Shown here piece after piece: positions 25,401 through 37,735 of a stretch of DNA of 64,000 nt (positions within the stretch are counted from its first letter, which is position 1; the number at the start of each line of letters is the position of its first letter). The notes beneath the pieces were generated by a model. It worked only from the letters and a program-made list of their open reading frames with translations. It ran no database searches and was not told the DNA's origin. The stretch covers positions 1,366,883 through 1,430,882 of the forward strand of contig NW_015622546.1 in NCBI RefSeq assembly GCF_000835495.1, given 5' to 3'. Source of the DNA: Cladophialophora immunda. Taxonomy: Eukaryota > Ascomycota > Eurotiomycetes > Chaetothyriales > Herpotrichiellaceae. The translations under genes and the position numbers were made by a program.

Positions 25401-26627
25401 CCTACGGAAATCCGAGTCAGAAGGCACACCGGTATACCTCTGCCCGAGGGTGAAAAGGACACTTCCGACCAGCCGTCAGATAAGGTGCAAAGAGCTGGGC
25501 TACAACTCATCACTCCCAACTTGCAATATCCCAAATCGAAGGATCCTGAGTACGCCACCTTTTCAACCATCGTGACTGGAGATGACAGCGATATTATCCA
25601 TGATCTCATTGATTGGGCACCGACAGACGGTCACAATCACTACGAATGGCTGGTGCTCGCTCTGGAGCAGTTGAGCACAACGCCGGGCGTGCGAGGACCT
25701 GGTCGAGTTGTCTGTGTCAATGCCAAAAGCTTGGGTAAGGGCAAACCAGATGCCACGCCTAAACTTGCTTTTAGCAGCCGGGAACCCATCACGGCCATAT
25801 GTGCGTACAAGATGTCATCTCTCTTGATTGCAGCCGGAAGAGAAATCATCTTACATCATCTGGATTGGTCCACACGCCGGTGGAAGACGTTGGCAAGGTT
25901 CGCTCTTCCGTCGTATGCGAATGCCATATCCTGTCAGGGCTCGCTCATCTGCGTTGCCACCCAACAACACTCGTTGTTTGTTCTCGTGGAGAAGAACAAC
26001 GCATTGCACCACCATAAGTGTGACACCAAAATGAGATATGCCAAAGACATTGCGGTCTCTGATGGTTCCACCGCTGTCTTCGCCTCTGCCGATGTAGGAG
26101 GTACGGATATCATTGGCTTCACGGGGTTGAACAAGGACACTACCGAAGCAGCTCCAGCCTTCCACGCAACAGTTCCGGGCCACATCCACCGCTTTCGTCT
26201 GGATACGTCACAAGGCCCTCGAAAGACTGATCGAACGCGCTTCTACGGCTGCACGCTCGATGGTACAATATTCCATTTTGCACTCCTGAATCACACTGAG
26301 TGGAAATTGCTTCACTTCATAGAGGAAATGAGCTACATGGCCAGGAAACCCATCAAAGCCGTGCCCCTCAAGAAGAGAGACGTGGACAACAAAGCATATC
26401 TCTGGAAGCCTCCGGCTTTTAGACCGAAGGATATGCATGTCCAAGGAGACCGCCTGCTCGTCATGATTGAGCAAGGGCCATACAACCTTCGAAATGTTCT
26501 CCGAGGATCAGACAGAATGGATAGCTTCAATGCTTTGGTAAAGGAGACCTTGGGGGAGACGGAGCAGCCTGTGGACGCTGTGATTGCTTGGATACGGAAG
26601 TTTATGACATACCCACCACGATCTTGA
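22485..26627 (+). CDS. CPSF-A/DDB1/MMS1-like beta-propeller protein
   Basis: This gene encodes about 1,329 residues in four exons: 22485..23068, 23126..23258, 23307..25118 and 25167..26627. The introns are 48-57 bp with clear branch sites and keep the frame throughout. The protein lacks catalytic motifs. It consists of repeated beta-strand blocks, with an N-terminal region resembling the MMS1_N/CPSF-A N-terminal propeller (for example VVFVGPTFVQLHEF and KDNELIYVYAH) and a C-terminal stretch resembling the CPSF-A domain (TDRTRFYGCTLDGTIFHF and the ending AVIAWIRKFM). Family members are DDB1, Rik1, Mms1 and CPSF160, scaffolds for cullin-4 ligases or mRNA 3'-end processing. It looks too divergent to be DDB1 or CPSF160 themselves, so the partner complex is open. 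Confidence 0.78.
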
Positions 26628-27313
26628 TGGATGGACATGGATGGACCTCGTGCGGAAGAGGGACTACTAGGCACTCATAGCCATCAAGCTCTCTGGTGCC
26701 TTTTATTCAACCTAGCGGACAGGACAATGCCGTCACGGGATTGGGACGAGTGTTTTGCCTCTTGAATTGAAGAATGACAAGACTGATAGTCTTGCTGAAA
26801 ACTCCCGAGTGAATAGTGTCTTGCTTCGGCCGTCGTCCTGGGTGCTCTCTCTACATCTACCAGCACGTGAACTCCTCACGCAGGACGGAGGTGAGAGTGA
26901 CAAGGCTGCCTTCTCACGATGAGTGCCAAGCCAGGCAGCGTTGCCGAAACTCCGCCCACACTGTTCCGTCAACTGCTGAACGTCACTTTTATTTTCCTCT
27001 CACTGCCCCACTACCATTCCCTTCTGCTTCTTTGTCACCTTAGTTACCATCACACCCAGTATTCACAACCTGTTAAATCCGGTTTCCACTTACCGGTCTT
27101 CGTTAGATATTGTGGCAAAGAACCAAAAAGACCCAATCCCTTGGGGCCAATAGCCATCTTTCGCTTCTACGCTTCTACGCTTCTACGCCACCATTCACTG
27201 AAGAGCCTCCCCGCCTACCTTGACAAAACCTGCACACGACTTTATGTCGCCGCCTCTAAACCGTGAACGCTTCATATCCTTAAGACCCATCCCCCAACAC
27301 AACCAGCATTACA
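26628..27313. promoter_or_regulatory. Intergenic region and eIF5B leader
   Basis: It holds the terminator of the preceding gene and the promoter and 5' leader of eIF5B. An octamer CGCTTCTA is repeated three times head-to-tail at 27162-27185. The sequence before the ATG at 27314 is pyrimidine-rich, then A/C-rich, as in highly expressed fungal genes. The open frames here lack support. Confidence 0.5.
27162..27185. repeat. Tandem octamer repeat, three copies
   Basis: The unit CGCTTCTA occurs three times head-to-tail without mismatch, about 130 bp before the eIF5B start codon. It is a small microsatellite-like repeat in the promoter or leader, and could vary in copy number between strains. Confidence 0.85.
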
Positions 27314-30300
27314 ATGGCGCCTAAAAAGAAGGGCGGCAAGAAGCAGGCCGACGATTGGGAGAACGAGCTCGGTGAGACTGTCGACCCGATCGCTCAGGCC
27401 ACCGAAGATGCAAAGAAGGCAGAGACAGAGAATGATGCTGCGGAAGAGATGAACGGCGGCGGTGGTGGATTGATGGCGGCTCTGCGCAAGAACAAAGATA
27501 AGCGTGCAAAGAAAGGCAAACCCGTCATCAATGACTTTGTCGAAGGTGAAGATGCAGATGGTGTAGCCCCAGCCCAGCCCGAGAACGACCTGGATGCGAA
27601 AGCACCGACTGAGGCGACGTTTGGCGATGACGATGACGTCTTTGCCGGCAATGCACATAAGAAGGCTAAAGGAGGCAAGAAGCAGCAAGACAAGGACGAG
27701 CCCCCTGCTCCCACGGAGGATGGTGAAGACGCTGGCGATGGTGGTGGAGTGAAGTCAAAGAAGGAGAAAGAACGTGAGAAGAAGGAACGTGAGAAGCAGA
27801 GAAAGAAAGAACAGGTAACGAAGGCGTCTCTACCGAGGTTTGCTTTAAGGCTAACAGGAAAACAGGCTGCGAAGAAAAAGGCTGTCGCCCCGGCATCAGG
27901 TCCCAAGGATGAGGAAGATAAGCCCGCCGTGCCCGAAAAAGCCGAAGCTCCCGTCGCCGCACCAGAGAAAGAAGACAAATCCGGCAAGAAAAGGAAGATC
28001 CCTGCACATCTCGCTGCGATCCAAAAGCAGCAAGAAGCCCTTGCTAAACAGCGAGAAGAACAGGCCAGGATAGAAGCCGCGGAAAAAGCCGCTGAAGAAG
28101 AGCGCCTAAGAAAGGAAGCCGAAGAGGAGAAGAAGAAAGCCGAGGCGAGACAACGAAAGAAGGAAAAGGAAAAGGAGAAGAAAGAACAACTGAAGAAAGA
28201 AGGCAAACTCCTCTCCGAAGCCGACAGGAAGAGGAAGCAGCAACAAGATCTTCGCCTTAAGCAACTACTTGAATCTGGCGTCAAAGTTGCAGGCTTGACC
28301 GAAGGCATCGAAGAAAAGAAGAAACCTGCGGTCGACAAGAAACGAAAGGGTCCGAAGAAGGAGGAAATTGACCTCGAAGCTGCTGCTGAAAGAGCGAGAC
28401 AGGAGGCAGAGGCAGCCGAGGCAGAACGCCAACGTCTAGCCAAGGAAGCCGAAGAAGCCGCCGCCGCCGCCGCTGCTGCAGAAGCAGAGGCTGCGAAGCA
28501 GGAAGAATCTTCCGAGCTTGACGATTGGGAGAAGGCTGCCGATGAGGACGTAAAGGAGAGCTGGGATGCTGCGTCCAGTGACGAAGAAGATGAAGCCGAA
28601 GGTGCGCCCAAAGCAGCTGCAAACGGAAGCGCTTCCAAGACGCATCCCACGACCGCCACCAATGGAGCCGTGACCAAGTCAACCACAACGTCGAGCCTGC
28701 CAATGAGGGATTCAGGGCCCCCGCCAAAGGAGAGACCTATCGAATCCGACACGGAATCCGAGGAGTCATCCTCAGAAGAGGAAGGCACAGCTACGCAACG
28801 AGCACTGGCGAAGAAGAAAGCCGAAGCAGCTGCCAGAAGAGCAAAAGCTCACGAAGAAGCGCTCGCTGCCCGGTCCAAAGATAATCTTCGTTCACCTATC
28901 TGCTGTATCCTGGGTCACGTCGACACTGGCAAGACGAAGCTCCTGGATAAAATTCGACAAACAAATGTGCAAGAAGGTGAAGCAGGTGGTATCACACAGC
29001 AGATCGGTGCGACTTACTTCCCCGTTGATGCTCTGAAACAGAAGACCGCTGTTGTCAACAAAGACGGCAAATTTGAGTTCAAAGTGCCTGGACTGTTGGT
29101 CATCGACACTCCTGGTCACGAATCTTTCTCCAACCTCCGCTCTCGCGGTTCCTCGCTTTGCAACATTGCCATCTTGGTCGTCGATATCATGCACGGCTTG
29201 GAGCCACAGACATTGGAGTCGATGAAACTCCTTCGCGACCGCAAGACACCGTTTATCGTGGCTCTCAACAAGATTGACCGTCTCTATGGCTGGAAGAAGA
29301 TCGACAACAATGGCTTCCAGGACAGTCTCGCTTTCCAGTCCAAGGGAGTAGTGGCTGAGTTTGAGAGTCGACTTGCCGAAACCAAGCTTGCCTTTTCCAA
29401 GGAGGGATTCAACTCCGAGGTCTTCTACGAAAACAAGGACATGCGCCGATACGTCTCACTGGTGCCAACTTCCGCACACACAGGCGAAGGCATTCCGGAT
29501 CTGCTCAAGCTTCTGGTGTCGTTGACCCAGGAACGGATGACGACCAGCTTGATGTACTTGTCTGAGGTGGAATGTACGGTGCTTGAAGTCAAAGTGATTG
29601 AAGGCCTCGGTACCACGATTGATGTGGTACTGTCGAACGGAGTCCTCCACGAAGGGGACCGGATTGTGCTCTGTGGCACCGATGGGCCAATTGCCACCAA
29701 TATTCGGGCGCTTCTAACACCTGCTCCGCTCAAGGAACTGCGCCTCAAGTCGCAATATGTGCACAACAAAGAATGCAAGGCAGCCCTAGGTGTCAAGATC
29801 GCAGCCAATGACCTGGAAAAGGCCATTGCGGGTTCTCGATTGCTCGTGGTCGGCCCCGAGGATGACGAGGAAGACTTGATGGAGGACGTCATGGCGGATC
29901 TGCAAAGCCTTCTCAGCAAGATATCCAAGGACAACCGAGGGGTCAGTGTCCAGGCTTCTACTCTGGGCTCTCTGGAGGCATTGCTGGAATTCTTGAAACA
30001 GAGCAAGATCCCCGTCGCAAATATCGCCATCGGGCCGGTGTACAAGCGAGACGTCATGATGGCGGGTACCATGCTGGAGAAGGCGAAAGAATACGCGGTG
30101 ATGCTTTGCTTCGACGTCAAGGTCGACAAAGAGGCACAACAGTACGCAGACGAGAACGGCATCAAGATCTTTACCGCGGATATTATCTATCACCTGTTCG
30201 ATGCCTTTACAAAACACATGGAGGAATTGCGGGAAAAGAAGAAGGAAGAGAGCAAGATGCATGCTGTCTTCCCCTGCGTGCTCAGCCCTATCCAGGTCTT

Positions 30301-30726
30301 CAACAAGAAGGATCCCATTGTGGTGGGCGTGGACGTTGTGGAAGGCAGCCTGCGGCCATTGACACCGATTGCGGTAGTAAAGACGAATCCGGTAACGGGC
30401 GTGAAAGAAATCATTACATTGGGCAGAGTGTAAGTGATCCGGTGTTCCGTCGGAGAAAAGAAAAAAACTGACAATGATACAGATCATCCATCGAGCGCGA
30501 ACACAAGGCCATCCCCGTCTGCAAAAAGGGACAGCCGTCAGTGGCAGTCAAGATTGAAGGACCCAATCAACCCATGTACGGACGACAGCTGGAAGACAAG
30601 GATACTCTGTACTCTCTGATTTCTCGCAAGTCAATCGACACGCTGAAGGAGTTCTACCGAGATGAGGTGACGCGGGATGAATGGGCATTGCTGAAGAAGC
30701 TCAAGCCGGTTTTTGACATTCCTTAG
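27314..30726 (+). CDS. fun12: Translation initiation factor eIF5B (IF2-type GTPase)
   Basis: This ribosome-dependent GTPase joins the 60S subunit to the 48S complex and stabilises initiator tRNA. The spliced product has about 1,102 residues; exons are 27314..27814, 27866..30429 and 30483..30726. The first ~500 residues are the usual charged Lys/Glu/Ala tail. The G domain begins with GHVDTGKT (about residue 517), followed by DTPGHESF (with the catalytic His) and NKIDR. Domains II-IV follow, ending VFDIP. The second intron splits a Val codon before SSIEREHK. The first intron (27815..27865) is 51 nt, in frame and has no stop. It is called as an intron because it has GTAACG, a GGCTAAC branch and ACAG ends, and because removal joins KKEQ to AAKKKA as expected. 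Retention would add 17 residues. Confidence 0.94.
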
Positions 30727-31451
30727 ACGAAGAGAGCACGATGTGACGGTATATGACATAGTGCAAGAAGGGCGTTTGGAGGACGGACGAAAAGCATGAC
30801 ATGACATTTGCATTTTTGGGCTGGATGGATGAGTATGAGTTACTGAGGGCATGGCCATGGGCGGAGTACTGGACTTGATCAAGTTGTTCAGTGCTGTAGC
30901 GCTTGTCTCTGCTCTCTCTATTGAAACCTTTCCTCGTTAGTCGTCCAGAGATCCATTCCGTGGCTTTGTAGTGGTTGAATAGAGTGTCACCCGACAATGG
31001 ATCAAGACCACAATTAATATCATTCCACTCGGGCAGCCTGACTCGTAGCTATAAAGCCGAAGATGATTGGCTGATAAGATGATAGTGTCGCCATCCGGGA
31101 GGCCCATGAACCGACGGGGGAGATTGAATCGTACAACGGGGCTGCGCCCAATGGAAGGAGCTGTTGACCAACTAGAGCAAATTTGGCGGTGAGAAGGGCA
31201 CGTCCCAGAATTTCCATTGAAAAAGGCCTGCAAACAAAACCCCGTCTTCTCTTGACTCGGTGATAGACTGCTAGTGTCATCGTTGTCCGCCTTCGACACA
31301 ACATCTGCAGCGCGTTTGAAGAGGAGGATTGATAACACTGTCGCCCCCGTCATACGGTGTTGCCCTCCTGCAAGGCACAGTGCCCCCATTCGATCGGGCC
31401 CTCAAACCACCATTTGCCGCGGCCCCCTTGAATCCCCCCAACCAATACGCC
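30727..31451. other. Intergenic region eIF5B-erg5
   Basis: It holds the eIF5B terminator region and the erg5 promoter. No supported gene is seen. Minus-strand frames (30631-31389) are unsupported. Confidence 0.5.
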
Positions 31452-33233
31452 ATGGACGTCCTTGCAAATGCCACCAGCTTCGCCTCACCTCTCGCCAACG
31501 CCGACCTGAAGGTTCAGGCCGCCCATGCCTCTGGCGTCTTGGGCAGGGTGTGGGCGCAGCTGAATCTTTGGACCGTGCTTTTGACAATTATTCTACTATT
31601 GGCTACCTACGATCAATGTGAGTTCGCCTTGTTATCGTGCGTCTGGGGTTGCGCGGGGATTGACGATTGACGACTTGTGCAGGCAGCTATCAATGGCGGA
31701 AGCATGGCATCGTTGGCCCAGCGTGGAAAATGCCCTTCATGGGCCCCTTCCTCGAATCGATGCGACCCGACTTTAGGAAATACAAGGAGAAATGGGAGAG
31801 CGCGGAGCTGAGTTGTGTGTCGGTTTTCCACAAGTACGCAGGATTCACCTTTACTCGCGGGACCCAGGTGCTGTTGCTAACCCTCGTCTCTCGCCAGATT
31901 CGTTGTCATTGCGGGAACCCGGGACATGGCGCGCAAAGTCTTCAATTCGCCAGGCTTCGTGAAACCCACCGTCGTCGATGTCGCCCCGAAACTCCTTCGT
32001 CCTACCAACTGGGTGTTTTTGGACGGAAAAGCCCATGTCGAGTACCGCAAGGGATTGAATGGGCTGTTCACACGTCAAGCGTTGGAGATGTATTTGCCCG
32101 GTCAAGAGGAGGTCTACAGCAAGTATTTCAAGAACTTTCTCGACATGTCCAAGGAAAACAACATGACAGCCAAGCCCTGGATGCCCGTATTCCGAGAACT
32201 CATGTGCGCCGTGTCCTGCAGAACCTTTGTTGGACACTACATGAGCGATAAAGTGGTCAAGAAGATTGCCCACGACTACTACTTGATCACCGCCGCGCTG
32301 GAGCTTGTCAACTTCCCCATCATCATCCCTTTCACCAAGACCTGGTACGGAAAGAAAGCGGCAGACATGGTGTTGGAGGAGTTTGCAAAGTGTGCGACCA
32401 AGTCCAAAGTGCGAATGGCTGCCGGCGGCAACATCACATGCATCCTGGACGCGTGGGTCAAGCAGATCCAGGATTCCGCCAAATACCGAGAGCGCATTGA
32501 AAGAGGCGAAAAAGTGGACCAGTCCGAGAAACCACCTCAGTTACTTCGAGACTTTACCGATTTCGAGATTGCCCAAACCGTCTTCACCTTCCTCTTTGCT
32601 TCGCAAGACGCCACCTCGAGTGCTTGTACGTGGTTGTTCCAGATCATGGCTGATCGACCGGAGATCCTGGACAAGGTCAGAGAGGAAAATCTCCAGCTTC
32701 GAGGCGGCGACCGCAACAAGCCCTTCGACATGGATATGCTGGAATCGATGGTTTGGACGAGAGCGGTGGTCAAAGAAACGTTGCGCTATCGTCCTCCAGT
32801 CATTTTGGTGCCCTATGTTGCTAAGAAAGATTTCCCCGTGACTGAAGATTACACGCTCAAGAAAGGCTCGATGATCATTCCCTCGATCTGGCCAGCAACC
32901 CATGATCCTGAAGCATATCCCAACCCGGACAGCTTCGAACCCGAGCGATGGATTACCGGGGATGCCGACAAGCAGGTGAAGAACTGGTTGGTCTTTGGCA
33001 CCGGGCCCCATTATTGCCTGGGACAGACATACGCTCAGTTGAACCTGATGGCAATGATTGGAAAAGCCAGCATCTTGTTGGACTGGGTGCATGAGCCCAC
33101 CCCCATCAGCGAGGATATTGAGGTCTTTGCGACCATTTTCCCTCAAGTGAGTCAGACGCCACTATTGAACTGTTCATATTGCTTACATTCACGGCAGGAT
33201 CATTGCAAGCTGGTCTTTTCCGAGCGGCCATAA
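31452..33233 (+). CDS. erg5: Sterol C-22 desaturase, cytochrome P450 61
   Basis: CYP61 introduces the C22-C23 double bond late in ergosterol synthesis, in the ER membrane. The product is about 533 residues; exons are 31452..31617, 31683..31833, 31898..33146 and 33198..33233, with introns of 65, 64 and 51 bp. An N-terminal anchor ([15 protein letters not shown], about residues 39-53) precedes the catalytic domain. P450 marks in order are the I-helix segment FASQDATSS, the ExxR motif in KETLRYR, a PERW-type meander (EPERWITGD) and the heme loop [10 protein letters not shown] with ligand Cys at about residue 479. The last exon encodes only [11 protein letters not shown]. It is a housekeeping gene beside eIF5B and marks the right end of the conserved block. 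Confidence 0.94.
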
Positions 33234-34523
33234 AGTGTCGATTTGTTGATGTTTTGCGTTTCAGCGATAGACTTTGTTGCTCGGGCAGGTCAACGTCGTA
33301 AATCCTGTACATATGCAGCCGGCGAGGTTTCCACAGCCAGCAGCAGAAACTCACGGCCTTGGTGATGTGGGTTCTCGGTCTGTCTACTTTCTCTTTGGCT
33401 GCAACGGTCGAGAGATAGCGGTTTTGAATAAGGGCTGCTCCCAGGCCCGAGGCCCCAAGTGTGTGGGGAGTCTTAAATGCCAGAGAAAAGCATAGGCAGT
33501 TGTACATAGTTAGGCCGGAATGTGAGCGAGCTTGGATAGGCCCCGTTCTAAGGAGCGGTTGAAGACGGGCCATGTCGATGGGTTCGCACAGATGCTAATA
33601 GACGAATTAAGGCCATCCAGATTTGCTTCCTTGGATTTTGATTGAACCATTCAGATGTGTGTATATATATAATGTATATGTACCCCAAACCATACCTCGT
33701 CCGTTACTAATTGCAAGGGAAGTAAATAGATAGGTAGGCCAATAGAAGTAATAACACCTAGTATTAGCAGCTCGAATTGGCCAAGCTGAGGTCGAAGGGC
33801 AACTTCAGCGGGAAATCTCTCGGTCACGGGGGCGATGCGATGACGATAGGCCGCGCCGACGACGGTGTGGACGTTGCAGAGAGCCAGGTTATCGTATCGA
33901 GACATGTCCAGTGCGTTTAGCGGAAGAAGAGGGTTGTGGTTGGTTCAGAGTCTCCTGGCTGATATCGTTGGCATTCTTGAGAATTTTGCTTTCGAAGTGG
34001 CTTCATGGATTACGTTAAAGCTAGTTAACCTAGATTCCCAAACTCTTGACTAGATCGGCCACCGGAAGAAGACTTCCTCGGAAATCTTCGCGAATCGCAA
34101 TTGTCGATTAGACGGGACGGTTGTGGGGAAAGTTGAGGATTTCGGCAGAGGTTTCTGTGACTATCCCATCTGAACCTGCGCAGTGTCTGCGACACGCCAC
34201 AGAGAGAGAATTTGGGCCGAGTCTGCAGCTCCAAGGGAACATGGTCTGCACCAATTAGACCGTCATAGGTTCAACTTCCTATGGCTGCTCAGACCTCTCC
34301 ATCAGGCTGTGGACTGCGTGGGGGCAGCATTCCGGAAGGAAATAGTTCTGGATTGCTTGCTGAAAAGGTCTCGGTATCTACCACTGCACATCTTCCGTGA
34401 CGAGGCGCCCAAGGTGAGTATTAATACGAGCAGGTAAAACAACAACCGTCTTCAGCTCTTCGGTGTCTTTGCTGCATTTTGTTTGGGCGGAATTCCAGCA
34501 CAAAATCCCAAGACAATCTAATC
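33234..34523. other. Intergenic region at housekeeping/accessory boundary
   Basis: These 1.3 kb separate erg5 from the first accessory gene. AT-rich short repeats (TATATATATA near 33661-33671) are present. The open frames are short and unsupported. The right end must hold the monooxygenase promoter. Confidence 0.45.
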
Positions 34524-36602
34524 ATGGCGATACTAGTCCAGGGAGCGTCGATCCAAGGGTCTGAAGACCGATTGAACACCAAAGGGGCCTCCATTGTCGT
34601 TTCTCCCATGACAGACCAGGAACCTGCTGCACCAAATGGCTCAGCTCGGATTGAACGCGTCCAGGGGCCGATAATGAGCCAGGACGAAATACCTGCTGTT
34701 GGCCTTGCCCCTCCTGCCAGGCTGGTCGAGCCCACGCCCACAGAAGCATACCGAGAGAAATCTTCTATTGCTTACGAGTTGTCGAAACTCCCATTCAAGA
34801 CACCACGACAACTTAAGGTCATTGTGGTTGGGGCGGGAGTCAGCGCTCTTTCGTTCGCACACGACGTGAAGGTGGGACGGCTGCAGAACATCGAGCTGCA
34901 AATCCTGGAAAAGAATGCGGGACTGGGAGGGACATGGTTCGAGAATCGCTATCCAGGATGCGCGTGCGATATCCCCAGTCACAATTATCTGGTATGCCTA
35001 CAATCACCCCCGAATAGCTCTCTGATGCATGTTGTTTGTGTGCCAACCTCATCCAATAGTTTTCCTGGGCCCCGAATCCAGACTGGTCATCGTACTATGT
35101 CACGGCACCGGAGATCCTCAAGTATCTGGAAGACACCGCGGACAAGTTTGACCTAAGGAAATACATCACGCTTTGCCGGAAAGTGGTTGGAGCTCGATGG
35201 CTCGCCGAGCGACAGAAATGGCAGATCATAAGTCGACAGACCGATGGTCGACGAAACGCCGTGTCTTCCTTTGGCGTCAGCGACGGCGAGGTGGGCGATG
35301 AAATCGTGGATGAGTGCGACATTTTCATCAACGCGAGTGGCTTCTTCAATCACTGGAGATGGCCTGCTATTCCTGGCCGAGAATCTTTCAAAGGCACCAT
35401 AGTCCACAGTGCCAATTATGATCCCAGCATTGATTTGCGCAACAAGCGGGTGGCCGTCATCGGGAATGGATCCTCGGGCATTCAAGTCACGACAGCCGTA
35501 CAAGAGGTTGCCTCTCATGTGTCGGTCTTTGTCCGTAACCCGACGTATATCACGGCGAATTTCGGGTCCAAGTATATTCCAGACGGTGGTAAAGACCTCT
35601 TGTTCAGCCAGGAGCAGAAAGATATTTGGAGGAAAGACCCTCAAGAATACCTCCGTTTTCGCAAAGCGGTGGAGAAGGAACTTAACATTCGCTTCGGGAC
35701 CTATCTTCGCGGCACCCCTCAGCAACGATTTGCAAGAGAGACCACCGTCCAAGACATGCGACGACGGCTTGCTTCCAAGCCGGAGCTAGCAGAGTTGTTA
35801 ATTCCCGACTTTTCGCTGGGGTGTCGAAGGCCAACCCCTGGAACCGGGTATCTCGAGGCTCTTTGCTCTCCCAACTGCGAGGTGGTTTGGGGCGACCTGG
35901 GTCGGTTTACAGAAACGGGCATCGAGTCGGCCAATGGCACGAAGCGTGACTTCGACGTCATTATCTGTGCCACAGGCTTCGACATCTCTCTCGTCCCAAG
36001 ATGGCCAATCATCGGCAACGACAACATCGACCTCCGCTCATCGTGGGCGAAAAGCCCGGCGTGCTATATGTCCTGTGTGGCCCCGGATATGCCCAACTAC
36101 TTCACCTACCTGGGTCCCGGCAGTCCCGTGGGCGCGGGCAGCCTGATCACCGCAATTGAGCAGGTGACTTTCTACATCTGCGATATATTGAGAAAGCTCC
36201 AAACCGAGAACTACAGCTCCTTTCAGCTGAAGGCCGGCAAGGGCGAGGCCTACCGGGCGCACATGCACGCGTGGCTCGACAAAACCGTGTGGAACGACAA
36301 CTGCAGCAGCGCCCTCAAGAACGGCAGACGCGACGGAGCCCTGGATGCCTTGTACCCCGGCTCGCGAGCGCACTTGTTCGAGATCCTGAAAACGCGTCGC
36401 TATGAAGATTTCGACTGGGTATCCCGGTGCCCCGAGCCAGAGCTTGCTTTTGCATGGTTGAACAACGGCTTCCTGGAGCACGAGTACGAGTATAATTGCG
36501 ACGTTGATGATACGTAAGTTTCATCTCAGAGGACTTTGTGTTAGCTTACACTACTAACCTCGTGACAGTTGGTACCTCAATGAGATTCCACCCATGCAAT
36601 AA
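34524..36602 (+). CDS. Baeyer-Villiger-type flavin monooxygenase
   Basis: This gene encodes about 651 residues in three exons: 34524..34991, 35060..36513 and 36569..36602. The last exon encodes only WYLNEIPPMQ. The class B flavoprotein layout is clear: an FAD Rossmann motif VIVVGAGVSALSFA (about residue 95, third Gly replaced by Ala), GGTWFENRYPGCACD, and an NADPH Rossmann motif VAVIGNGSSGIQ. The Baeyer-Villiger fingerprint FxGxxxHxxx[W] appears as FKGTIVHSANYD, with Tyr in place of Trp. The conserved ICATGFD is near the C-terminal third. The enzyme would insert oxygen next to a ketone (or oxidise a heteroatom) using NADPH and O2. An N-terminal extension of about 90 residues precedes the fold. 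Neighbours are a transporter and, further on, an SDR and two regulators. The substrate is unknown. Confidence 0.9.
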
Positions 36603-37735
36603 CCATACGTGCCCGCAGTCATGGGAGCAGGACGTTTATTGCTTTTCCACAGTTGGACATACGAGGGTAGTTTGTATGTAAGAGAGAACAATTTAAGGTC
36701 TAGACGCTGCTCTTGTAAGATCTTCCCTTCGATGATTAAAGAATTACAATCCAGACTATGTGCACTCAGGTAGATTGGGCCGAAACCCCACCTCTAATGT
36801 TCATCCGTCTGGTCAACTCTGTATTGAATGACACGACTGCACGCGCAGGAATGAAAAGAGAACTCCTCCAATGCCTGAGAGGAATGGCTTGTTATTGGAG
36901 CACTACATATAGATATGTGTAGGCATGATTCTCTGTGCGATTCTTATCTGCTCTGATATCGCCGATGCACGATGCATGGCCCAGCTCGTAGCACCAGACA
37001 AGATCACAATTTCCCTGCCGACTAACTCCAAAAGAATACAGCCTATACCTAGCAATCCTGGTGAAGCGTACGCGCATATCCCAGCCGTGCTGCCGTTCCG
37101 AACGTATTGCAGCTTCACCCTAGAATGCCAATCCGTAAAAAAAGGGAACTCCTCGCCCGCACCGATCGCGTCCTCGGAATGCCAGCCAATTAGGATACTA
37201 GCTAGCTGTCTGGTGGATATACCCCACACTCACTATATTCCCAGCTAGTACCGGAATCTTGCACGAACTGGGACTGGACTAAGAAGCTCAGTCTCTAGCA
37301 TTCGAGCGTATTTCCTGAACCCGTCACAGGTGGGTTCCGAAGATGGCTGTTGACTGCCACCCTGGGTTGTGGAAAGCCCGCTCATTCACAATCAGCATCT
37401 TCACACACCCGCCCCAACTTCACCCGGCTCTGCAAGCTCAGAGGAATATCGTCGGCCAGCAGCAAAGATCTCGCTCCCACAAGGGTTCCCCGAGTTCTAC
37501 CCCGGCCGTTTGTCTTCCTTCCGTTCCCCCCCCTCATTCCCCGAGCATTCTGGACCAAGCGGGGATACTGGGGAGGTTGTATAGCTCGACGAAGTATAAA
37601 GTCGAGGACAAAGGTCCAGAAAACAGGACATTCCCTGTCGAAGACCGGGAAAGCAAGGGAGAGCCATCAACCTTTGTCAATTTGTTACGCGAAGAACCGA
37701 TCTGAACCCTCTGTTTCAATTACACAGTCATAGCC
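36603..37735. other. Intergenic region monooxygenase-MFS
   Basis: This region of 1.1 kb has no supported gene. The right part is the promoter and leader of the transporter. Open frames at 36925-37248 and 37343-37733 overlap in several frames and show no domain. Confidence 0.5.

Noticed and set aside
28281..28727. 148-residue minus-strand frame opposite eIF5B
   Set aside because: Same cause as the 464-residue frame: low-complexity sense codons keep all antisense frames open.
27394..28788. 464-residue minus-strand open frame, Ser/Phe-rich, opposite eIF5B
   Set aside because: It is the antisense shadow of the Lys/Glu/Ala-rich eIF5B tail (AAG/GAG read backward as CTT/CTC). It has no domain or proper splice structure.
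29425..30487. 246- and 233-residue minus-strand frames opposite the eIF5B G domain
   Set aside because: The sense strand carries conserved GTPase sequence. The antisense frames have no resemblance to any family.
33661..33680. TATATATA stretch as a possible TATA box
   Set aside because: It lies more than 800 bp from the next start codon, in a spacer with several AT-rich runs. Nothing ties it to a promoter.
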